NCBI GenBank assembly: GCA_019429255.1
Contig: JAHYIY010000016.1
Span: 1-58,559 of the forward strand
Length of the DNA stretch: 58,559 bases
Direction of reading: 5' to 3'
Source of the DNA: Desulfuromonadales bacterium
GTDB taxonomy: Bacteria; Desulfobacterota; Desulfuromonadia; Desulfuromonadales; Geopsychrobacteraceae
Shown: piece after piece, positions 37,250-45,825 of the stretch
Position numbering within the stretch: the stretch's first letter is position 1
Layout of the letters: every line of letters starts with the position of its first letter
Notes under the pieces: model-generated
What the model saw: only the letters and a program-made list of their open reading frames with translations
Database searches by the model: none
What the model was told of the DNA's origin: nothing
Made by a program: the position numbers and the translations under genes

Positions 37250-37612
37250 CTAGTTGAACACTTTGTCTATCGCTGCCAGTAGCTGGGCCGCGCTGAAGGG
37301 TTTCGTGATATAGACATCGGCCCCCTGCTTCTCGCCCCAGAATTTATCGCTGTCTGCATCCTTGGATGTGGTCAGGATGACGGGAATCCCGGCTGTTTGC
37401 GGATCACGTTTCAGGGTGCGACAGACCTGAAAGCCATTTTTCCCCGGCATGATCACGTCCAGAATAAACAGATCAAATTTTTCACGCCGCGCATGAGCTT
37501 CTGCCTCTTCACCGTTACGGACACCTACGAACTGATGAGAAGCCGTGGTTAAAATGTCAGACAGGTAGGCATAATCTGTATCACTGTCTTCGGCGAATAA
37601 TATTTTTGCCAT
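37250..37612 (-). CDS. Single-domain response regulator, PilH/CheY-like
   Basis: The ATG at 37612 with a GGAGG site 7 bases upstream gives 120 residues, a stand-alone receiver. The acidic pocket (AEDSDTDYAYL), phospho-acceptor in LFILDVIMPGKNG, the TS switch (LTTSKDADSD) and ITKPF lysine are intact. It is the first gene of the operon with REC-PATAN, Hpt-CheW and hybrid CheA. It is likely to be the diffusible output or a phosphate sink, like PilH. Confidence 0.9.
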   Translation of the reverse strand: MAKILFAEDSDTDYAYLSDILTTASHQFVGVRNGEEAEAHARREKFDLFILDVIMPGKNGFQVCRTLKRDPQTAGIPVILTTSKDADSDKFWGEKQGADVYITKPFSAAQLLAAIDKVFN

Positions 37613-37810
37613 GTATAATCCTCCATCCGGATCAGATGAATACGACGTTTTCACCAGCAAAACAAGCAGGGCGGAATGGTGATCTGCTTTCTAGGTGAAT
37701 TTGTAGAATCTAATACATTGTTGCAGATAGATCAAACAAATAAACTCCGCAGTGCGAATATATATAAGCTGCGGCAGTAACCGGGGGGGCAAAGAAGCGC
37801 TTAAAACAGG

Positions 37811-37848
37811 AAAAGGGCTATGCACCGGGAGGTCGGCATAGCCCTTTT
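37811..37848. terminator. Terminator after nuoN
   Basis: Perfect 13-bp arms (AAAAGGGCTATGC / GCATAGCCCTTTT) with a 12-base loop provide a T-run on both strands. It lies 25 bases past the nuoN stop and upstream of the che operon promoter region, so it mainly ends the nuo transcript. The gap 37613-37810 probably holds the che promoter, but no clear boxes were found. Confidence 0.85.
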
Positions 37849-37872
37849 GAACAGTGCGCTGATCAGTATGTA

Positions 37873-39297
37873 TTACAGCAAAGCTACCGCTGCTTTGGCC
37901 AGGGCCAGCAGTCGTTGCGGCAGTACCCCGAGCAGAATAATCGCGAGAATCAGGCCAAGGCCGAGCAGTTTGCTGCTGAAGTTGATGGCAACCGGCGCGC
38001 TGTCGGCGGTGGTGCTGGTCAGGTAGGCAGCGCGGACGATCTTGAGGTAGAAGAAAATCGAGATGGCGGCGTTGATCAGTCCCAGCACCACCAGTCCGTA
38101 GAGTCCCTGCTGAAAAGCTGAGGTAAAGAGGACAAACTTGCCGGTAAAGCCGATGGTTGGCGGGATGCCGGCAAGGCTGAAGACCCCGGCACCGAGCACA
38201 AAAGCCAGTAAGGGAGCACGGCGATAGAGACCGTTCAGGTCAGCAAGATGAAGATTACGGTTGTCGGAGCTTAAGTGATAGAGCACGAAAAAGCAGGCCA
38301 GGTTCATCAGCAGATAACCGATGGCATAGTAGATCGCCGCCGCCTGCCCCAGCGTACTGCCGGCGATGACGCCGAGCATCAGGTAACCGGCATGGGCTAC
38401 GCTCGAGTAAGCCAGCAGGCGTTTGATGTCGTTCTGGACCAGGGCCGACAGATTACCGATGGTCATGGAAGCAACCGCCAGAATCCCCAGCGCCCAACTC
38501 AGCTGGCTGATGTCGACGCCGGCCAGGCTGACCAGCCGCAGCAGCAGAATGACCGCGCCGATCTTCGGCAGGGTGGCAATAAAGGTGGTGGTTTCATTCG
38601 CTGCGCCCTGGTAGACATCAGGGGTCCAGAAATGCATGGGAAACAGGGCGAGTTTGTAGAAAAATCCGCACAACAGCAGGATCATCCCGACCACCGCCAG
38701 GGGCTGTGAACCAATCAGTCCCGGCAACAGGGGGGACAATTCGGCCAGATAGGTGGTGCCGGAGAGGCCGAAAATATAGCTCATGCCGAACAGGCTCAGG
38801 CCTGACGCCGCTGCGCCAAAGAGCACGTATTTGATGCTGGCTTCATACTGCTGGCGACCACTCAAGGGTTGGCGGAAGGGGATGGCAACAAACAGGGCAT
38901 AGGACGAAATTTCCAGGGCCAGAAAGATGGTGAGCAATTCCACCGCACTGGAGAGCATGACCAACCCCAGGGTGCTGACCGACAAAAACAGGTAATATTC
39001 AGGGTGAAGTCGCTTTGCGATGCCGCGCAGGCCGGGTGTCGCCCAGGCGATCAGCGCCAGACCGGCAAAAAGAACCAGTTTGAACAACTGTGACAGTTGA
39101 TCGATCTGATAGGCACCAAGGAACAGGGTCCCTGACTGCCGGTAGTTCGCTGTCGTAGCAAAGAGGGCCAGAAGCGCGAAAATGATCACCGTCCCCTGCA
39201 AAAAACCGGTCCGGGGGTTGTTGCCCAGAGAGACAACAAAGCACACCAGGGCGAGCAGAATCAGCAGCAGTTCGGGTAAAAAAAGCATGGTTTCCAT
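37873..39297 (-). CDS. nuoN: Complex I subunit N
   Basis: NuoN is an antiporter-like proton-pumping subunit in the membrane arm of complex I. The 474-residue protein has about 14 transmembrane helices. Conserved features are the TM5 glutamate region (LFLALEISSYALFVAI), the broken-helix lysine region and PTIGFTGKFVLF. It is the last gene of the nuo operon, 28 bases after nuoM, and is followed by a terminator. Confidence 0.95.
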   Translation of the reverse strand: METMLFLPELLLILLALVCFVVSLGNNPRTGFLQGTVIIFALLALFATTANYRQSGTLFLGAYQIDQLSQLFKLVLFAGLALIAWATPGLRGIAKRLHPEYYLFLSVSTLGLVMLSSAVELLTIFLALEISSYALFVAIPFRQPLSGRQQYEASIKYVLFGAAASGLSLFGMSYIFGLSGTTYLAELSPLLPGLIGSQPLAVVGMILLLCGFFYKLALFPMHFWTPDVYQGAANETTTFIATLPKIGAVILLLRLVSLAGVDISQLSWALGILAVASMTIGNLSALVQNDIKRLLAYSSVAHAGYLMLGVIAGSTLGQAAAIYYAIGYLLMNLACFFVLYHLSSDNRNLHLADLNGLYRRAPLLAFVLGAGVFSLAGIPPTIGFTGKFVLFTSAFQQGLYGLVVLGLINAAISIFFYLKIVRAAYLTSTTADSAPVAINFSSKLLGLGLILAIILLGVLPQRLLALAKAAVALL

Positions 39298-39325
39298 AAA
39301 ACGTCCGCAATCAGGAGTTAACAGC

Positions 39326-40942
39326 TTAAGGTCTCAGGGGTGTAAACAGCCCGGTCATTTTATTGCCCCAGCCAGTGAGGGCCTGGTGTAGATTGTCATC
39401 TCCACCCGGGGGCAATCCGTTACCGATCTGGTCGATCAGTTGCGTCACACTGACATCCATGACCTCCAGCAAGGGCGCAGGGTAAAAGCCGATCCAGAAC
39501 ACGAAGATCGTCAAAAAACTCAAGGTGCCGATTTCCCGGGCATTCAGATCTTTGAGCAGGTGACCATGCCCGGCGCCATGACCATGGTCATCGCCATCGT
39601 CATGGTGACCGTGACCATCAGAATCGGCCCAGACCATGCTCTGCAGCAGGCGCAGCATGTAGGCCGCCGCGAGAATGGCCCCGACAATCGCCAGGGCACC
39701 CACCAACGGATATTTGGAGAAGGCCGCCAGCAGCACCAGGAATTCACTGACAAAGCTGTTGGTGCCGGGGAAGCCGAAGGATGACAGGCTGAAAATGCCG
39801 AGGAACAGCACGTATACCGGCATCATTGCCCCAAGAGCGCGGTTGACGCTCATCTCGCGGCTGTGGGTGCGCTCGTAGATGATCCCGATCAGAATAAACA
39901 GGGCGCCGGTGGTGACGCCGTGGTTGATCATCTGCAGCATCGCCCCCTTGAGCCCCTGATCGTTAAGCAGGAAGATTCCCAGGGTGACAAAACCCATGTG
40001 ACCGACACTGGAATAGGCGATCAGTTTTTTGATATCGCTCTGCCCCAGAGCCAGATAACCACCAACGATGATCGAGACCAGGGACAGGGCAATCAGCCAG
40101 GGCATGAAATACCAGGTGGCTTCCGGTGCCATCGGCAGGCAGAAGCGCAGGAAACCATAGCCGCCCAGTTTGAGCATGATACTGGCGAGGATGACGCTGC
40201 CTGCTGTCGGTGCTTCAACGTGGGCGGCCGGCAACCAGGTGTGCAGGGGAAACATCGGCACCTTGACGGCGAAGGCCAGGGCACAACCAAGGAAAATCCA
40301 GATCTGGAAGCTGAAACTGAAGCTGTGCGTCATCAATTCGGGGATAAAGAAGCTGCCGGTCTGGACATAGAGGGCAATGATCGCGACAAGAAAGAAGATA
40401 CTGCCGGCAAAGGTGTAAAGAAAATATTTGATCGAGGCGTAATCCTTGCGCGGTCCGCCCCAGATCGCGATCATCAGATACATGGGAATCAGCATCGCTT
40501 CCCAGAAGAGGAAGAACAGCAGGGTATTGAGGCTGACGAAAACACCGATCATGGCGGTTTCGATGACCAGCAGAACGAAGATGAACTCGCGCATCCGTTC
40601 CTTGATGTAGCTCCAGGAGCAGAGCACACACAGGGGCATGACCAGAGTGGTCAGCAGCACCAGCAGGACGCTGATACCATCGACTCCGACCGCATAATCC
40701 AGCCCCAGCGCCGGTAACCAGTGGCGCACTTCGACAAACTGGTACAGGGCCGTGGTGCGATCAAAGCGGGTATACAGGGGCAGGGATGCCAGGGCCGTTG
40801 CCACCGTAACACCCAGCCCCCACCATAGCTGTGCCTTGTCACTCTTAAACAGCAGACCCAGCACCGCCCCGATCAGCGGCAACAGCAGCACAACGGAGAT
40901 GATGGGGTAGTTCAGTTGATTGAAAATCAGATACTGTTCCAC
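39326..40942 (-). CDS. nuoM: Complex I subunit M
   Basis: The GTG at 40942 with an AAGGA site gives 538 residues beginning MEQYLIFNQLNYPIISVVLL; a longer frame to 40993 is unlikely. About 14 helices are present, with the pump glutamate in LFFLFWEAMLIPMYLMI and the FPLHTWLPAAHVEAPTAGSV signature of NuoM. A His-rich loop (DGHGHHDDGDDHGHGAGHGH) near residue 460-480 is unusual and might bind metal. It is separated from nuoL by a 91-base gap holding a palindromic repeat. Confidence 0.95.
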   Translation of the reverse strand: MEQYLIFNQLNYPIISVVLLLPLIGAVLGLLFKSDKAQLWWGLGVTVATALASLPLYTRFDRTTALYQFVEVRHWLPALGLDYAVGVDGISVLLVLLTTLVMPLCVLCSWSYIKERMREFIFVLLVIETAMIGVFVSLNTLLFFLFWEAMLIPMYLMIAIWGGPRKDYASIKYFLYTFAGSIFFLVAIIALYVQTGSFFIPELMTHSFSFSFQIWIFLGCALAFAVKVPMFPLHTWLPAAHVEAPTAGSVILASIMLKLGGYGFLRFCLPMAPEATWYFMPWLIALSLVSIIVGGYLALGQSDIKKLIAYSSVGHMGFVTLGIFLLNDQGLKGAMLQMINHGVTTGALFILIGIIYERTHSREMSVNRALGAMMPVYVLFLGIFSLSSFGFPGTNSFVSEFLVLLAAFSKYPLVGALAIVGAILAAAYMLRLLQSMVWADSDGHGHHDDGDDHGHGAGHGHLLKDLNAREIGTLSFLTIFVFWIGFYPAPLLEVMDVSVTQLIDQIGNGLPPGGDDNLHQALTGWGNKMTGLFTPLRP

Positions 40943-40957
40943 GATCGTTCCTTGGTT

Positions 40958-41006
40958 GTAGGGGCAAGGTGAGTCTTGCCCAGGGCGACACAAGTGTCAC
41001 CCCTAC
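40958..41006. repeat. Clover-like palindromic repeat in the nuoL-nuoM gap
   Basis: Outer arms GTAGGGG (40958-40964) and CCCCTAC (41000-41006) enclose two hairpins, GGGCAAG-loop-CTTGCCC and GACAC-AA-GTGTC. This layout resembles REP/MITE-type elements with GTAGGGGC ends that I recall from environmental genomes. A simpler related palindrome lies at 4570-4593. It sits inside the nuo operon and may affect mRNA stability. Confidence 0.55.
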
Positions 41007-41033
41007 GTTTTGTCTAAAGTCTACGTACTGGTC

Positions 41034-42797
41034 TTAAATAAGAATCACCACAACCAGCACCACCACCACGGCAATGACTCCGGCGGCAATATAATGCTGA
41101 ATCCGTCCGGTCTGAATCTGGCGGATGCTGTTGCCGCCGGCAACGATGTTGCGGGCCGAACCGTCGATGGTCCAGTCGATGCCCTCCTTATCGAACCAGG
41201 AGAAGGCGCGGGCCAACGCCATGGTCATGCTCAGGCCGATATTCTTGTAGACGTTGCTGACCCATTCATTAGCTGAGACAATCGGGCCCTTGGCGAAGTT
41301 AATAAAGCGCACTGAGCCTTTACGATAGAACCAGTCAAGATCAAGGTTCGATACATCGTGGGGCTTGAGATATTTCACCATCAGGTAGAAACCCAGGCCG
41401 GTAAAGCCGAACAGCTGGAAGGTCTCCGACAGATGATAGGCGTAGTAAGGCTGGTACGAGGCGGCATAGGGGAGCATGCTGTAGAGCGCCGCCGGGTAAA
41501 CGCCGAAGAGGATACAGACAAAAGCGGCCATGGCCATGGCCAGCTGCATATTCCAGGGTGCTTCCTTGGCGCGAATGCCGGAATCCTTGCCGAACCAGAT
41601 AAAATAAGGCAGCTTGATGCCGACCGACAGGAAGGTTCCGACCCCGGCCAGCAGCAGCATCACCAGCAGAATCGTTTGATGGTTATAGCCGGCGGCGGCA
41701 ACAATCATCGATTTACTGACAAAGCCACTGGTCAGCGGGAAGCCGGAGATGGCGATCCCGCCAATGATGGTAAAGATCATCGTCAGCGGCATGGTGCGAT
41801 AGAGGCCGCCAAGTTCGCTGAGTTTCGAGCGTCCGGTCATTTCCAGTACGGCACCGGCGCCCATGAACAGCAGCGCCTTGTAGATGATGTGGGCATAGGC
41901 GTGGGCCGCCACGCCGTTAAGCGCCATGGCGGTTCCAATGCCGACGCCGCAGACCATGTAGCCGACCTGACTGACCACGTGATAGGCCAGGATCCGCCGC
42001 GCATCATTTTCAATCACCGCGTAGCCAACCCCGTACAGCGCCATGCAGGCACCGATGATGGCCAGCACCTCAAAGCCGGGGAAGCCGCGCATCAGCACAT
42101 AGACAGCGGTTTTGGTAGTAAAAGCACACATGAACACCGCGCCGGTGACGGTCGCTTCCGGATAGGCATCGGGCAGCCAGGCATGAATCGGTGGTGCTGC
42201 CGCGTTGAGCAAGAAGCCGATCATGATCAGGTATTCGGCCCAGCCGGCACCCTCCTGCGAGAAGACGCCGAAGGACAGGTCATGGCCGCTTTGATAGAGC
42301 AGGAAGATTCCCGCCAGCAACACCAGGCCGCCGGCGGTATGTACCAGCAGGTAGCGGTAGCCCGCTTCGATCGAGCGCTGCTTTTTGCGGTACCAGATTA
42401 AAAAGGTCGAGGCAAAAGCCATCAGTTCCCAGAAGATGAACAGGGTCAGATAATCACCGGCGAGGGTCACCCCAAGGGAGCCGGCAACATAAAGAAACGC
42501 GGCAATGTGTTGCCCACTCTCCTTGACCTGCAACCCGAAGATGCAGCCGATCAGCGCCATCAGGGTAAAGACGTGGAGGAAGATGAAGGTCAGCTTGTCG
42601 ACCCGGCCGAACTGCAGCTCAAAGCCGAGATAGTTGACGATGCCGAAGCTGTCGGGTAACCGGTAGATGGTCGCCATGGCCATCAGGGGAATAATGATCA
42701 ACCAGATTTTCTGAACACCGAAGCGTTTGGCAAAGGGCATGAGCAGTGCCCCTAAAATAAACCAGCTGGTCGGATGGATAAAGAGATCAGTTATCAT
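41034..42797 (-). CDS. nuoL: Complex I NuoL-type subunit with MrpD-like core
   Basis: The 587-residue protein is an antiporter-like subunit. The core (AAAPPIHAWLPDAYPEATVT, LAYHVVSQVGYMVCGVG) is close to Mrp antiporter subunit D proteins. The C-terminus, however, has the lateral amphipathic helix and final helix typical of NuoL, with IDGSARNIVAGG and RQIQTGRIQHY. It is therefore the distal pump subunit of this complex I. An AAGGAGG site lies 6 bases before the ATG, and the gene overlaps the 82-aa membrane protein gene by 11 bases. Confidence 0.85.
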   Translation of the reverse strand: MITDLFIHPTSWFILGALLMPFAKRFGVQKIWLIIIPLMAMATIYRLPDSFGIVNYLGFELQFGRVDKLTFIFLHVFTLMALIGCIFGLQVKESGQHIAAFLYVAGSLGVTLAGDYLTLFIFWELMAFASTFLIWYRKKQRSIEAGYRYLLVHTAGGLVLLAGIFLLYQSGHDLSFGVFSQEGAGWAEYLIMIGFLLNAAAPPIHAWLPDAYPEATVTGAVFMCAFTTKTAVYVLMRGFPGFEVLAIIGACMALYGVGYAVIENDARRILAYHVVSQVGYMVCGVGIGTAMALNGVAAHAYAHIIYKALLFMGAGAVLEMTGRSKLSELGGLYRTMPLTMIFTIIGGIAISGFPLTSGFVSKSMIVAAAGYNHQTILLVMLLLAGVGTFLSVGIKLPYFIWFGKDSGIRAKEAPWNMQLAMAMAAFVCILFGVYPAALYSMLPYAASYQPYYAYHLSETFQLFGFTGLGFYLMVKYLKPHDVSNLDLDWFYRKGSVRFINFAKGPIVSANEWVSNVYKNIGLSMTMALARAFSWFDKEGIDWTIDGSARNIVAGGNSIRQIQTGRIQHYIAAGVIAVVVVLVVVILI

Positions 42798-43035
42798 AGG
42801 GGTCCTCCTTACGCTCCAGCCAGACGTGAGAAAGTCCCTTGCAGATAATGATCATCAGCAGGCAGCCGAGCAGGCCAAACAACGACCAGAAGCCGATGAT
42901 GGTATCACCGAAAAAGTGCGGTTTCGGTCGGTCGATGACAAAATCGAAGAGCACCGCAAACAGTAGAAAGGCGAAAAAACAGCCTCGGACAATATTGGCG
43001 CGTTCGCGCAGATAATCTATCCAACGTGCGATCAT
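42787..43035 (-). CDS. Small two-helix membrane protein of the nuo operon, unknown function
   Basis: The 82-residue protein has two predicted transmembrane helices (GCFFAFLLFAVLFDFVI and TIIGFWSLFGLLGCLLMII) joined by a short Pro-rich loop (DRPKPHFFGD), and charged ends. It is not one of the 14 standard complex I subunits. It overlaps both neighbours (4 bases with the MrpD-like gene and 11 with nuoL), so it is almost certainly co-translated. An accessory or linker subunit between the extra pump subunit and NuoL is a reasonable guess. Confidence 0.8.
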   Translation of the reverse strand: MIARWIDYLRERANIVRGCFFAFLLFAVLFDFVIDRPKPHFFGDTIIGFWSLFGLLGCLLMIIICKGLSHVWLERKEDPYDN

Positions 43036-44522
43036 GAGCCCACCATCAGTTTGATCGTGTTCAAGAAAAGATCAGGCCAGATACCGATCAGCACCGAGAT
43101 GATTCCGGTGATCAGCAAGGGCACAACCATTAGCAGCACCAGCGGTTGGCGTTCCAGACTGCCGCTTCCGGTATCTGTCGCCAGGGGCGTTCCGAAGAAT
43201 GCCTTGAAGGTTATCGGTACAAAGTAGCCGGCGTTGAGCAGACTGCTGATCAAGAGCACAGCCAGCAGGAAGATGCTGCCGATATCCATCGCGCCCAGGG
43301 CCAGATACCACTTACTGACAAAGCCACTGACCGGCGGCACCCCGATCATACTTAAAGAAGCCAGGGCAAAGGCGGCCATGGTAACCGGCATGCGCCAGCC
43401 CAAACCACCCATCTCGGAGATGTCTTTTTTGCCGGAGGCGACAAAGATACAACCGGCACAGAAGAACAGGGTGATCTTGGCAAAGGCATGATTGGCGATA
43501 TGGAGCAACCCACCGGTGACCGCATGGGGGGTCAGCATCGCAACCCCGAGGACAATATAGGAGAGCTGGCTGACGGTTGAATAGGCCAGCCGCGCCTTTA
43601 GGTTGGTCTGGGTCAGGGCGATGATCGATGCCGTTATGATCGTAAAAGAAACCACATAGGCGGTGAACATGCCCATGCCGGTGACATCCAGCAGATTAAT
43701 GCCGAACAGGGACAGCATCACCCGGCAGATGGAGAAGACCCCGACCTTGACCACGACCACCGCATGGAGCAGGGCACTGACCGGTGTCGGTGCGACCATG
43801 GCGTCGGGCAGCCAGTTGTGCAGCGGCATGATGCCGGCCTTGGCAAAGCCGAACAGGCACAGCAGATAGGCAATAATCACCATCATCCGGTCGGCTTCGG
43901 CCGGGAAGATCCCGCCGCTGATGCCGCTCATGTTGAAATCGAGGGTACCGGTTAGCACATAGATGATCGCCATCGCCGGCAACAGCATCGCCTTGGAGGT
44001 AAACATCAGATAGATGATGTATTTGCGCGCGCCCTCATAGCCTTCCTTGTCCTGATGGTGCATGACCAGCGGGTAGGTAAAGATCGAGACGATTTCGTAA
44101 AACAGATAGAGGGTAAAGAGGTTGGCGGAAAAAGCCGCGCCCATGGCCGCGCCGACGGAAACGGCATAACAGACGTAAAACCTTGTCTGGGCATGCTCAT
44201 TGAGGCCGCGCATGTAGCCGATACAGTAGATCGAGGCCAGAATCCACAAAAAGGAGGCGGTCCCGGCAAACACCAGACCCAGTGGATCAAGGTAAAAAGA
44301 GACGCTGATCCCGGGGTAGAGGGTGATCAGATTCAGAGCGTAAGCACCGCCGCTAAGGACGCCGGGTGCCAGGATCATGACGGCAATAAAGGTCAGCACC
44401 GCCCCGACAAACGAAATACTCTCGCGCAGGTTGGGGGTGCGCCCGGTAGCCATGACAAGCGCTGCGGTCACCATCGGGATGAGGGTCGCCAGCAGGACTT
44501 TGGAGGTGATCATTGGTTCCAT
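43032..44522 (-). CDS. Additional MrpD-like antiporter subunit of the nuo operon
   Basis: The 496-residue protein has about 14 helices and belongs to the proton-conducting NuoL/M/N-MrpA/D superfamily. The pump glutamate lies in LYLFYEIVSIFTYPLVMHH, the lysine-bearing helix in CLFGFAKAGIMPLHNWLPDAM, and a second conserved Lys in VSGFVSKWYLALG. It lacks the NuoL C-terminal lateral helix. Because nuoL, nuoM and nuoN are all present, this is a fourth pump-like subunit, unlike the usual three. It follows nuoK by 21 bases. Confidence 0.85.
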   Translation of the reverse strand: MEPMITSKVLLATLIPMVTAALVMATGRTPNLRESISFVGAVLTFIAVMILAPGVLSGGAYALNLITLYPGISVSFYLDPLGLVFAGTASFLWILASIYCIGYMRGLNEHAQTRFYVCYAVSVGAAMGAAFSANLFTLYLFYEIVSIFTYPLVMHHQDKEGYEGARKYIIYLMFTSKAMLLPAMAIIYVLTGTLDFNMSGISGGIFPAEADRMMVIIAYLLCLFGFAKAGIMPLHNWLPDAMVAPTPVSALLHAVVVVKVGVFSICRVMLSLFGINLLDVTGMGMFTAYVVSFTIITASIIALTQTNLKARLAYSTVSQLSYIVLGVAMLTPHAVTGGLLHIANHAFAKITLFFCAGCIFVASGKKDISEMGGLGWRMPVTMAAFALASLSMIGVPPVSGFVSKWYLALGAMDIGSIFLLAVLLISSLLNAGYFVPITFKAFFGTPLATDTGSGSLERQPLVLLMVVPLLITGIISVLIGIWPDLFLNTIKLMVGS

Positions 44523-44543
44523 GTGTGTGCCTGGTCCTCGAAG

Positions 44544-44861
44544 TTAGCCGCGCAATTCGTTAATCGCCTGGGGATCCACGCTGTGGAAGCGTCGATGGAT
44601 GGCGATGACGAGACTGATAACGATAGCCGCTTCAGCAGCGGCAATCCCCAGAATAAACAGGGTAAACGCCTGCCCCACGGCAGGATCAGGCGCAACAAAG
44701 TAATTAAAGGCCATAAAATTGACGCCGGCGCCGGCGAGAATCAGCTCGACACAGATCAGCATACCGATCAGGGTGCGATGACGGATCATGCCGAACAGGC
44801 CGACAAAGAGCATGAAGGCGCCGATCATCAGGTAGGTTGTCAGATGGTCACTGGGCATCAT
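44544..44861 (-). CDS. nuoK: Complex I subunit K
   Basis: NuoK is a three-helix membrane subunit homologous to MrpC. The 105-residue protein has the two conserved buried glutamates in LIGMLICVELILAGAGVNF and in AAAEAAIVISLV. It overlaps the nuoJ stop by 4 bases. The ATG pair at 44861/44858 leaves a one-residue uncertainty in the start. Confidence 0.95.
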   Translation of the reverse strand: MMPSDHLTTYLMIGAFMLFVGLFGMIRHRTLIGMLICVELILAGAGVNFMAFNYFVAPDPAVGQAFTLFILGIAAAEAAIVISLVIAIHRRFHSVDPQAINELRG

Positions 44862-45382
44862 GAGGGATCAGTCTCCTGCGGCGGGCGGGCGATGATAATC
44901 GCGCCCAGAATAGCAATCAGCAGCACCACGGAAATCAGTTCAAAGGCCAGCACAAACTGATGCAGAAAAGCATGGCCGAGGTGCTGCATGGAATAATCGC
45001 CGACCCGCTCGGCTGCTGCTGTCCAGTGGGTGCGGATCAGGGTTGCGCTCAACAGAATAAAACCGGCGATACAGGTGCCCGAGGCGAGCAGGAAGTTGTT
45101 GCCCGACCAGCGCAACTGGTCGGTCTCGGTCGGTGAATGACCGACCATGATCCCGAACACCAGCATGACGCAGACCGCACCAACGTAGATCAGCACCTGC
45201 ATCATCGCCATAAAGGGGGAGCCAAGATGGAAAAACAGCCCGGCAACACCGATAAAGACGACGGCCAGACCGAGAACCGCGTGCATCAGCAGGCGCGACC
45301 AGACGGTCAACATGCCGCCAAAGACAATCAGGACGATAAAACCGAGGAACATCCCCTCGGCCAGAAAGCGGTACAAGGTCAT
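44858..45382 (-). CDS. nuoJ: Complex I subunit J
   Basis: The ATG at 45382 overlaps the nuoI stop and has a GAGGAGG site, giving 174 residues with five helices; a longer frame to 45517 lies inside nuoI. The family signature around MQVLIYVGAVCVMLVFGIMV includes the pi-bulge helix of TM3 used in complex I coupling. The C-terminal helix VVLLIAILGAIIIARP is typical. Confidence 0.94.
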   Translation of the reverse strand: MTLYRFLAEGMFLGFIVLIVFGGMLTVWSRLLMHAVLGLAVVFIGVAGLFFHLGSPFMAMMQVLIYVGAVCVMLVFGIMVGHSPTETDQLRWSGNNFLLASGTCIAGFILLSATLIRTHWTAAAERVGDYSMQHLGHAFLHQFVLAFELISVVLLIAILGAIIIARPPQETDPS

Positions 45383-45825
45383 TTTTCCTCCTCCTCCACC
45401 ATGGCCAGCAGGTCGTAATGGAAATCTTCGCGAGCAAAGCCGACATGCTGATACACCTTCGAAAAGTCGAGGGCAGCGGTTGGGCAGACTTCCACACAAG
45501 TGCCACACAGGCTGCATTTGGTGAAATCGAGACGGTATGTGATCAATACCATCCCCTTGACCCCTTCACGTTTTTCCCCGGCCAGCTCGATACAGTTCGA
45601 TGGGCACTCACGCTCACACATCTTGCAGGAGATACAGCGATGTTTCTCCGGTTTTTCGTTGTCACGGATGAGAATTGTATGACCGCGGAAATTGGGTGAG
45701 ATAGGGAGCTTCTCGCGCGGGTACTGGACGGTAACGACCGGACGGAAAGCCTCGCGCAGGGTGATCATCATGCCGACGATGAGGCTTTTGCCCCCGCTAA
45801 AGATCAGGGCGAAATAGTCTTTCAT
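45379..45825 (-). CDS. nuoI: Complex I 4Fe-4S subunit I
   Basis: NuoI carries clusters N6a and N6b, which hand electrons to NuoB. The 148-residue protein has two ferredoxin motifs, CISCKMCERECPSNCIEL and CSLCGTCVEVCPTAAL. An amphipathic N-terminal segment would attach it to the membrane arm. In a complex without NuoEFG, NuoI would be the most exposed cluster-bearing subunit and a possible docking point for ferredoxin. It overlaps nuoH and nuoJ by 4 bases each. Confidence 0.95.
   Translation of the reverse strand: MKDYFALIFSGGKSLIVGMMITLREAFRPVVTVQYPREKLPISPNFRGHTILIRDNEKPEKHRCISCKMCERECPSNCIELAGEKREGVKGMVLITYRLDFTKCSLCGTCVEVCPTAALDFSKVYQHVGFAREDFHYDLLAMVEEEEK

Noticed and set aside
41358-42401. 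347-codon plus-strand frame opposite nuoL
   Set aside because: It is antisense to a membrane protein gene and rich in His, Gln and Asp, as expected from reversed hydrophobic codons.
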